Source: Gammaproteobacteria bacterium
Lineage (GTDB): Bacteria > Pseudomonadota > Gammaproteobacteria > UBA6429 > Thiohalophilaceae
Length of the DNA: 35,339 bases
Assembly (NCBI GenBank): GCA_026197095.1
Contig: JAPHTF010000097.1
Location: forward strand, 1 to 35,339
Direction of reading: 5' to 3'
Positions 21,701-33,700 of this stretch are shown in pieces (position 1 is the first letter of the stretch; every line of letters starts with the position of its first letter). The notes under the pieces are model-generated. The model was not told the DNA's origin. It saw nothing but the letters and a program-made list of their open reading frames with translations, and made no database searches. Made by a program: the position numbers and the translations under genes.

Positions 21701-24700
21701 TAAGATTTGTTGAAAAATCAAGGAACGGTAAATTAAATAACTCACCATTCGTACCCAACTCAGAATAGCCATAGGCAAACTTAACATAAGGCGTATCAAT
21801 ATTTGTCAGACTTTGTAGTCCAACACCATATGTACCACTATTACCTGCTGATATAACACGCGGTCCACCCAAAGCAACCGTTACATCCAGCTCAAGTGCA
21901 CGTTCTACAAGATAACGATAAGCTTCCGTTGTACTGCTACCATCCGGGTTAATAACTTTTACATCATATAAACCATGCGGTGCGTCCGTTAAATCAAAAA
22001 TAGCGCGAATATGTGCTGAATCTAATACTTCATAACTAGAAGGTTCATATTCTGCTATACCCGGACGAATCAGTTTAACTAATGCTTGAGGATCAAATTT
22101 TGCACCTTCTATGTCTATAGTTACCCAGCGACTATCTCCTCCTTGATCGGGGCTCACTGATGTAATCGCCAACGGTACTGACTCGGCAATTAATGTTGCC
22201 GGCGTATCAGCTTGAGGTTCATGATAACCCCTGACCAGTATGTAATAGTCACCTGGTTTTGTATAAGCAACTACCGCTGTTTGATTTGCCTGCAAAGGAT
22301 TTCTATAAGATGCATCATATTGATAGGCAGTTGGAATATCTTCGTAGCGCACAAAAATTTCATTAGCAGCATCTTTAGCATTGCTTGATAAACGCACACG
22401 TAGAGTTTCGCCTTCAACAACTGTTACTTTGTATAGTTTATTTTCACCTGTGCTAAGCGTCAGATCCTGAGGTATGCCCAGATCAAGTGATGGTACAGTT
22501 ACCGTAATTGCATCTGCTGATGTGGTGCGATTATTGGCTTCATCAATTCCTTCATATACTTCATTATAAATATCTGGGCGTACAATAATTCGATACTGAC
22601 CATCTTTTGAAGGTGGCAGTAATGCTGAAAGGGTTGATGTATATGTACCATCTTGAAGTACAGATCCTGTATGAGTCACACGACCAAGTAATTGATCATT
22701 AATGTCCCATTCATTATTAATAGAAAGATATACCGCATCAGTCCAGGATCCATTCGCAGTTGCTGCTGTATTAGTGACTGTCCAGCTTACCATTATTGGT
22801 TCACCTGCAATTACAGTAGCAGGCGTATTAATGGACTGAACTACCAGATCAGCAGGTGGTGGTATATCGATAATGATAGGCTGAATACTTGAAGTAGTAT
22901 TATTCTTCTCTTGTCCATATTCAAATACTTTACCGTTTACTTCGCCTGAATTAGTTGGGTCAGTTATGACTAGCAGGTAATACTCACCACTTAAATCCTG
23001 TGGCATTCGATATTGTGCATTGACGGTATAACTTTCACCTGATTGCAAACCACCAGTATGAGTAATGCTTCCTAAATAATGGTCGGCATTGACATCTAAA
23101 ACACCGTCTCTTGACAGATAAACCAAATCATTCCAGCGACCTTGGTTTGATGGTGTATCTCCTATCCCGCTATTTGTCACTGTATAAGACACTGAGAAAT
23201 TCTGTCCTAAAACAGCATGCTCAGGAGCAGTAACGGATGTCACCTGTAGATCGGGAGGGGATGCTAAAGTGATTGGCAAAGCAAGATTAGATTCGTTGTT
23301 ACCTTCATCTCTGAATTCTTTTACAACATCATCATCTACATATAAGTTACCCGTTGCTGCACCTGGATCCGCTGAGGCACGTCCATATATATTATCGTCT
23401 GTCTTAATGACCAGGTAAAAATCACCTTCAATTGAATCTGGAATACGCACATTTACTTGCTGCGTATAAGATGCGCCTACTTCAAGCAAAACTGGTGTAT
23501 CACTTATCCATGCTAAAGGCCGATCGAGTGTATCTAATGAAGGGTCTTGTGAAAGATAAATACCATCTTTCCATCCAGACGTGCGGGTCGCATGTGTTCC
23601 CTGGTTTGTTACGGTATACGTTATTTGTACCAACTCACCAGACTGCGGTGCAGGATTAGAAATCTCAAACGTTGTTACTTTAAGATCTGGTTCACGATAC
23701 TCAATATTGATATTGCTGCTACCAATATTATTACCGATACGATTATCTTCAAATACATTTGTAGCGTAGTTATTAGCAGCTCTAGCATTGTCTCCGTAGT
23801 AAATATCTGTACTTGCTGTAGACGGATCTGTGCCTACATCAGTAATTACATAAATATGGTAATCACCATCAGAACCTGCAGGTAACGTCACTTCAAGTTC
23901 TTCTATATAATTTTCACCTGCACCAAGTGTTGTTGAATTACTATGAACCTTTGTACCAAGAAGTGTTGCACGATGAGCTACAAAAACAGGATCTTTTGAT
24001 ATCCATACGCTGTCATACCAGTAACGAGTATTATCCCATACAGCATCGCCATTATTTTGTACGGTCCAGCGTACTGTTGTTTTTTCTCCCGAGAAACTGG
24101 ATGTTTCTGATTCAACATTAACAACGTCTAAATCAGCACTTGGCCGAGTAACTGTTGCTCTTTCAATAATGACATTATTAGTTTCATTTGATTCTTCAAC
24201 ATGACCAATAAAATTCTGCGGAGTAATCAATAATGGGCGGGTTGTTGTATCAGTGCGAACAATGACATATTGCCCCTTGGCAGAAGGCGACAAATCAAAC
24301 GTATGATCAACACTATAACTTTGTCCCTGTACCAGGCCACCATCATGACGGATAGTACCAAGAAGCCATGTTTCAGATGCTGCATTAAAGTCAGGAGAAT
24401 CTGAAAGCCAGACGGTGTCATACCAGGAGCCAGATATACTTTCTCCGTTATTTTCAACTGTCCACTGTACATTTAATGGTGTACCAGCCTGAACATCTGC
24501 GGCATCAACAGATACAAGTGCAAGGTCTGCCTTATCTCTGCCCAATACCTGAATAGCTCGGGCCTTATAGTTATTATTATCAAACTCGTTAGGATCATCA
24601 GGATTTATATTACTTGCCAATGTATCTTCATAGACAACATCGTAACTATCAGACCATGCCGTAATGTAATATGTTCCTGTTTCAACATTATCTGGCAAAG

Positions 24701-27700
24701 TCACATTTAAAATTTGCTCATAAGACTCACCAACGGCCAGGCGTCCATCATGCTGTACTGTACCCAATAAAATTGCATTATTACCGGCTTTATTCGGACG
24801 AGTCTTATCATGACTAAGCCAAATAGTATCAGTCCAATTAGTTACATCTGTCGGCGCTGAACCGAGATTGCTAACGGTATAACGTACTTCAAGTTGACTG
24901 CCATAAATAGCCTGGCTTGGGGCTATAACATTACTGGTTACAACGTCCGAGAGTGGAACGGGTTCAACATAGAATTTAGTAGCTAGAATATTATTACTAT
25001 CATTCGGATGCTCATCAACTTTTCTATCCGCGTCAGCCACAACTAACATATAGGCATCGCCACGGAAGCGGATGGGTATGTCTATACTTGCTGTATTTGT
25101 ACTGTATTCCTCACCCGGGTTAAGTGCGGCACCGTTATTGAATGTACCAACCAGAATATCATCGTTGCTTAATTGGCCATCAAGAGAAAGATAAACCTTA
25201 TCGTTCCATTGTGGTACTGTTGTAGCAACGGAGCCCTGGTTAATAACAGTAAAGCGAACAGCGGCTGTTCCTCCAGCAGAAACTCGATCAGGTACCGTTG
25301 CACTAGACACCTGTAAATCAGGACGTGTTTTATAGCTAATTTCTAAGTTCTGGTCATCATTCAGGCTATTGTTATATGCCGCTGTTCCATGTTCGTACAA
25401 CTCATTATTTGCAGCATTTGTTTCAACAGTGATACGGTAGCTGCCCTGAATATGATCGGGAAGAGTAAAACGTTCTGTACGCGTATATGTTTTACCTGCA
25501 TCTATTCCTAACTCATAAGTGAATCGTCCCAGTGTTATTCTCTGGGTATCAGTAACATCAATACGTTGTAAATAAACTATGTCAGTCCACTTTCCAGTCG
25601 CACTTGCAGTGCCATTATTTGCTACTGTCCAGCTCAGATCTATTTCATCGCCATCAAGCGCACTTAAAGGTGCCGCTATATTTGTTACTACCAGGTCTGG
25701 CGAATCAGAAAGTTGAATATCAATGGGGCCAATGACTCTTTGGTTGTTATCTGTATAGATAAACTCATAAGGCCCACCCGTTTTAACGACAATGTAATAT
25801 TGACCACTCAAACCATTGGGAATGTTTACATCAACTGAACGCTCATAACTTAATCCTGGTGCGACTTGTCCATAGTGTGTGAAACTACCAAGCGATTTAA
25901 GATCTGTAGTACCTGATGGATCAGTCGTCAGAAATACATAATCAGACCACTTATCTTTATTTGTTACTCCAACACCCTGATTTACAACTGTCCAGCTAAC
26001 TTGTAATGACTGACCACTTTGTGCCAGCCCACTAACACCTGCATTTGATACAACAAGATCAGCATAAGGTATTGGTTCAATATTAATTGTGCTGGCAGAA
26101 CTACCTATATTATTACTTTCATTCGAACCTTCAGGAACTACTGTATTCGAATCCAAAATAGCCAGAATATAAAAAGGACCTTCTATATTTTGCGGGATTG
26201 TTATCTGTGCATTACCAACATAACTCTCTCCAATATCAAGCACACCACCATGTTGTGAATTTGCCAGAAGAATATCGCTATCATCAAAAATTGTGTCACT
26301 GGAAAGAACAATCTTATCATTCCAAACACCTACACTGGTTGCTGCTGCACCTGTGTTTCGCGCTGTCCAGCTAACATCAATGATGTCACCCCCTTGCGCA
26401 AGAGCAGGGATATCAATTGATTCCAGAGTTAAGTCTGCGTATGGACGTACTACATTTATTGATTGGACTGAACTGATATTGTTAAAGCGATTATCAGGAT
26501 CAAGCGCGTTATTATCATAATCAGTAACTACAGCAATATAATAATTACCATCAACAATCTCTGGCAATACAAATGTAGCTGTCTGAATATAACTTTCACC
26601 CTGAGCTAATGTGCCATTATGTTGAACAGAACCAATAATAATGTCATTAGCATTGCCAATAATACTATCTGTGCTAATGATGATCTGATCATGCCATTGC
26701 TCTGTTGTATTCGCACTACCCTGGTTTGACACTTCCCAGGTTATGTTGAGTGGAGCACCAGGAATTGCTGTATTAGGAACAGCAATACTTGTCACGCTCA
26801 GATCAGCATATGCTTTGCTATTTGAGTAAAACTGAGTGGTGCTAGCATTATTTGCTTCAGCATCATTATTAATATTTGTTTCATATAAGATGCTTGTACC
26901 TGCACTGTTTTGATCAGCAAATACTTCTATCTCAATATCACCTGCACCACGCACACCATCCGGCAAACGGAATGTAAAACTGCGCTCTTTATATTCACCT
27001 GAAGCAATTGAATATGAAGCTTGTTGACCTTGAACATACGCAATAGTCGCATTAACCAAAACTTCAGCTTGAGTTATATTACGAACTACAATTCTGTCAT
27101 TAAAGCTTGCTGGTGTTGCTACTCCACCCGTATTCCAGTCTTCCCAGGTAACAGTCACTAAACCACCTGCTTCTATTGAAGTCTGTACAACATTTAAATT
27201 CTGTACGGTAAGATCAGGGCCTGACAAACGGATCAGCTCTATCGAGTTATTTGTCTCTCCATTTCCTAAAATATTATCTTCGGGAATAACTTCATTTGAA
27301 TCGAGGACAATTCGGAATGATAGCTGACCAATACCTGTTAAGCCTGCAGGCCAGGTAAATTGAGCACTATGTTCACGAGTGCCACCAACAGCTAACGCAC
27401 CGCTAGTTGCCACATCCTCTTCAATTAACGTAGTAGCAATTAACTGATTGGTGGATAAGTTGCGTACTTCTACTCTTTCTACCCAGGATTGTTCAAGATC
27501 ACGAGTGCCGCGATTAACTGTTGTCCAGGAAACATTAACAATTGAACCTGGTATGAAATCACTTTCAGGTGTGAGGACAACATTTTCGGCAACAAGATCA
27601 GGATAAGGCGCGAGTGAAACATCCAGCTCAAGTGAATAAGCATTATTGCTTTCACCTGTTCCTGCTATATTATTCTCGTTAAGGTTATTATAAGCATCAG

Positions 27701-30700
27701 TAATAACCGTTAAACCCAGTCTGCCTGCCGCTGTTACTCCATCCGGTATTTTAACTTCAAGAGAGCGAACCCTGCTTTCACCGATGCCAATAGCACTATT
27801 ACCAGGATCGGCTTCATCAAACGGCACCAATATACTCGTTAACAGCTGACCGGTATCAAGATTACGTACAACTATTCGATCAGTCCAGCTACCAGTCGTT
27901 GCTATCTGGCCACGGTTTTCAAGTGTCCATTGCAACTGCACTGTATCCCCCGTTTGCAAATCAGTGCTTGGAGAGATGCTGACATTATTAACCGATAGAT
28001 CTGGTTTCGGCTGAAGTACAATATTATCAAGTATAACGGTTGGATCATTCTGAACTGGAACAACATTAAACGTTAATGACTGCGATGCTATCGTATTACT
28101 ATTTCGTCCTTCAAAAACAAGCAAATAGGTTCCACTTAAAGTGAACGGCGCTGGTTCATAATCTGCAGACGAAGAGTAATTAGCTGCTATATCGGTGACT
28201 TGTCGGCCAGCTGGATCAATCAGACGCCAATATCCATCATAAGTTGATATGCTATCAAAATAGTATTGCTCTCCAGCTTCTGCAGTAAAGCGGTATAAAC
28301 TAACCGCATTACCAGGCTGTAGACTAATCGCTGTCGGAGTACCAGGTACTATTGCAGTAGCTGAATTAACATCCAGTACTCTAAAATCATAATCAATAAT
28401 TTGTGTTGAAGAGTTATTATTTATAGTAAGTACATAATCACCTGCGGCAAGGCGTCGCATAGTGTCACGGACATTGTAGTTACCCATCGTACCGGCGAAA
28501 ATCACACCCTGTGATCCTTCAAGTTGCCAAGTCAAATTAGTGTTTGTTGTTAAATTATCAAAAACAAGCCAGCTTGATTCATCAAGGGTTAAAGTATAAC
28601 TATGCACTGAGCTTGGATTGATTATATTAGTAGCACTTGCATTAAGGCTAACGGGACCTTTTGCTACGAGGCTAGACAGAGCAAAGGAATAATATTGTGA
28701 ATACCGGCGATCATTATCACCTTCAATCGTCAGCATGTAAGTGCCTGATTGAAGTATCTCAATCATATCCTGATTCAGCTGGATATCATGATTTTCAATT
28801 TCAGCTCCTTGTGGATCAAAAAGGCGCCATGTACCACTAAAATAGTTCGGAAATTTAAAGACAAATTCTTCACCAGCTGTTGCATCAAAGCGATATAGGT
28901 GAGTTGTGTTTCCAGGTAAAAGGTTACCAGATACCTGCGTATTTGGAATAAGATCTATGGCACCTTCTACATTACGCACATTAAATTCAAATGAACGTGA
29001 ATATGAATTAGAAATAGAGAGAATATAATCGCCTGCAGAAAGAAGATGGATTTGGTCAAGTGATCCATCATACATATTATCCGAAAACACCTCACCATTT
29101 GGTCCATGGAGCGTCCAGATTGTACGGACATCATAATAATCTACATTAGAATTTTTTAGTGCATCAAAAACTAATGCCGTGCTTTCATCAAGATGGAAAC
29201 TATATATTGGGCTATTACTGCTAGAAACACTCCCACTTATTACAGTATTAAAGTCTAAAGGTAATCTGTTTAAGTCTGCAGAAAAACTATACTCGGTCGT
29301 ATTTACATTACTGGCTGAACCATCAATCAATAAATAATAATTACCAGTGCCATAATACGATAAATTATATAAGTTACTACTTGTACCTACTGTTCCGCTG
29401 CCTATACGAGAACCCGCTTGAGAAAACAGCACCCAGTTGACACCCGTTGGAGCAACCCCATAAGAATTAAACTGGAATTTATCTTCTGAAAATGCAGTAA
29501 ATCGGTATATATCAATACTACTGCCAGGATCAAGTGTTGCAGTCTTTTGCGTATTTAAAGGTAGTAATGTCGCACTATTATAAATATCAGTAAGATTAAA
29601 TATAATTTCACTGGATGCTAATAGCTGAGGACTGGACTGAAAACTCAGGGTGTAAGTGCCAGCATTAAGATTTATTGGATAGTAATTTGGTGCATTTAAT
29701 ATTCCTGAACTTACAAACTGGTCATTACTATTTAATATTTGCCAATTTATACCAGCAATTGAAGTCATGCTATCCAGCCATAGCAAACTTTGTGCTGAGA
29801 CATCAAACTGATACGTTAATGAACCGTCTTCACCAAGAATACCATTCGTTATTGTATCTAAGGTAAGCGGTATATCAGGCGCAGGTGTAACTGTTTTAAA
29901 CGTGAGGCTGTAATCCGCAAGAGGATCTGTTGGACTACCTGTTGTATCCCATACAATATAGTAGCTACCACTATTCTGAACATCTATGATAGCTCCTGCC
30001 TGATCAATGCTTCTGACAGAACCTGTCTGGAATACTCCATTTGAATCAAAAATATACCATTCACCTGAAAGAGCACCAACACTATCGGGTGCATAGACAA
30101 TACTTTCACCTGATTGAACATCAAGTTTATATATGACCGCTTCACCAGGTATAACAGACCCAGCGACAGCAACATCAGATTGAATATCAATTGCTGAGGT
30201 AACAAGATCTCGCAGTATAAAATCTATCGTTGTAGTATCAAAAGGAATATTTTGAGAAATGAATTTTAGTGTATAGCTTCCTGCTTCTGGCAATTCTAAT
30301 AGTGAAGACGTTGCACTCCCGAAATAACCATCATCAATACTTGTACCCTGCTGATCAACCAGCGTCCAGTAAATATCTGTCGCAGGCGAGAGTGCATCCA
30401 ACCATAAACTAGAAGCTTGAGCAGCCTGAACCTGATAAGACACCGTCCCATCTTCACCTAAAATACCGGTAGTCGAAATACCAATATCGAGTGCTACAGG
30501 TTCAGAGGGTGTAACCACTTTAAAGTCAAAACTATAATCTACTGGTAATTCATCACCATAATTATTCGTGTCCCAAATAAAATAATAACTTCCTGAAGGA
30601 AGCTCCAGCTCCCTCATTACCTCACTATAGTCAAGCGAGTTCCAATCAGTAATGGTATCTCCGGTTGAATCAAGAATTCTCCAGTAGCCCGATAAAGCAC

Positions 30701-33700
30701 CGCCTGCACCACCTTCACCACCTTCATCTATTGGGCCTGCGCTACCTAAGTCGACTGGGTTATAAATAATGGTATCGCCAGCTACAAAATCAAACTGTCG
30801 AATAATTGCCTGACCGGGATTAATAGTGCCAGTGATTGAGCTTTGACTATCAAGTCCTATAACTGAAGAAAAATCAATAAGGCTAAATTGATAGAGTGCC
30901 CCATTACTTTCAAAATGCAGCTCGTAATCACCTGCTTCAAGATTAAGAAGGGGATTACTATAATTATATGCATAAGCATTTGAGAAATAGTCACTCTCTA
31001 CAACCGTATTATCCTTTTTGAGAGACCATTGAACACCATCATTTATTCGAACAAGATTCTGTAAATCTAATAATGCTAATTTATTTGAACTCAGTGAGAA
31101 TGTATAAATATGGCTGGAAAGTGCATCAATCTCGCTGCTTACCACCGTATCCAGCGTTAACGGAATAATACTTTCAGTAATTTCTGCAAGTTCCAAAGTC
31201 GCATTAGTTGGTGTTGCAGAATAATCACTTTCTAAGATGATATAATAGTTACCTACTTGCCCAGCAGTAAACTGACTAAAGTTTGAATTATTCCCGTAGA
31301 ATCGGCCTTCGTAATCAAGATCGGAATTATAAATTCTCCATTGATTATCACCTTGTGCTCGGTAAGCAAATTTTTCGCCTTCAACAAGAGCAACACTAAA
31401 TACACGGGGACCTAGTGTTTGAATGTTATTGCCAACGACTGCAGACTGAGCATGTAGTTGAGTCTCTACACGAAATTCAACATTCGCATTTCCATATCCA
31501 GGTTCAGTAAATGTTATTGAATAATCACCTTGATCCAGAGTCAATATCGTAGTGTTTGATGAAGTATCATATATGTAGCCATTCCAGCGACTTCCATCTG
31601 ACTCTTTTACTTGCCAGTTAAGACGATTACCATCAGTACGTTCACCTGAAATAACAACTACACTACGCTCGGTGAGACTAAAGCGATAACTTTCACTGGT
31701 CGATGCAGAAATTTGTTCACTAACAAGTGAACCTAATACAAGCGGACTTCCCGCAGGAAGTGGATCAACATGGCTGTCAAGGTTTATAGAAAACTGATAG
31801 TTAAGTGGAGCACTGTTTGATAAAGAACCATCTATTAATATCGTATATTCACCCGTACGATTTAAATAATAATTGTTACGGGAAGTCTCACCTGAAGTTG
31901 CATTTATAACGATGCTTCCAAGTGAGTCGTATAAACGCCAGGCAAACGTGCCTTCAGATAACACCTCAGGCAAAATAGAAACCGTATCACCCGCCGTAAC
32001 ATTGAATTTGTGAGCAACAGCTCCAGTACCTGAAGTTAATGTTCCGGAGAAGGCAACATCATAGTATGCCTGCACATCATATACTTGTTCTTCAGATGCC
32101 AGGCGGAATGAAAATATTTCTTCGGTTAAAGATCCACTGTTATATGGACGAGTTAAATTTATACTATATGCACCGGCAGAAAGCGTAACCCACCTATTGC
32201 CATAATTTGTATCAGCCTCAAACGTTCCGCTTGCAATATACGAGCCTGACGCATTATAAATTGCAAAGTTATAATCTTCATTACCTGAAACAGCATCAAA
32301 CAGTACGCGAGTATCAGCATCAAGAGTAAACTCGTAATTTACTTCATTACCAGTTACAGGAAAATTACCTTCAGTTACTAAACCTAATGTTAACGGTTCA
32401 ATTGGAACAGGTATAACTGAGGCACTGAAACTCACACTATTAGTTGGTAAGTCCTTGCCATAAAAAACAATCGTATACTGTCCCGATGATAGTTTAGCCG
32501 TATCTAGCGAAATACCTGTATCACTACTATCAATAACCTGCTGACCATTCCAGCCACCATATACAATCCAACCTAGTTGTGACGAATCAATAGTATCGAT
32601 GTTGATGCGTATTCTTTGATATTGTTCAAGATTAAATTTATAAGCAGCAGTGTCTCGCCCGTTATTTAATGTTATATCTACACCATCGGTTGGAAGTAAT
32701 GGTGCGCTAGTAAAATCAGTAAGCTGTATACGATAATTTGCACCATTAACTTCTGTAGTCGATATAGTAAGTATATAGTTTCCGGCATTAATTTTTTGTA
32801 CGGCATCATTTACTGGATACGTTGCCCACGTTTGCCAGTTTCCAATCGAACCATCAACCGACTCTAAGCGCCAACGTATATTGTTATCTGTTTCTGCATT
32901 ATTAATACTGAAGGTAGTCGTATCTGCAACGCTAATCTGGTACCGATGATATTCTCCTGGAGCAGTGAACTCTCCAGAAATAAAATCACCTATTGAAGCA
33001 GAACTTAACGTTTCTTGAACAGAAGTCACCTGCAGTGAGTATGAAAGTAACTCGGTATTATTAAATTCACTATCAATAACAATATAATACTCTGTTGCCA
33101 GTTCGCCGACTGCTAACTCGTATTGTGCGTTTGGTAAAGATATTGAAGTTAGCAAATTACCTTGTAAGTCGAATATGGTCATTCGACCAGGCAAATTTTC
33201 AAATCCGGTTGCTTGCAGATATAACCAATCATTTGCCTGTGTAGATAACTTATATATTTTTGCTGCGTGGGTGTCAGATATATTATTTGTGACAGGTAAA
33301 TCTTTTTCTAAGGTAAGCGTTGTTGATAAGTCTACCAACTGCACTCCATAACTACCTGGTACACCATCTGATGAACCACCACCATTAACTGAAAGCAGAT
33401 AAGTACCTGCATTAAGATTTAATATGCGTGGTGAATCTAATACACCGCTTGATACAAAATTTGTATCGACAGTTGTATTATACAATTGCCAGTTAATTGA
33501 CTCACCAGCTAAACCATCCAAAAGAACCTGTGTTGGTGCATCAAGAGTAAATGACCAGTGATCATTAACATTGGGTGTTCCAATGTGTGAGAAATTTTCA
33601 GTATCAAGAACTAATTCCAGGTTACGATCCTGGACAAAACCAGAACGGAAACTTATTTCAACAGGTGAAGTATTTGCTAAAGCCCCCTGAACAACCAGAA

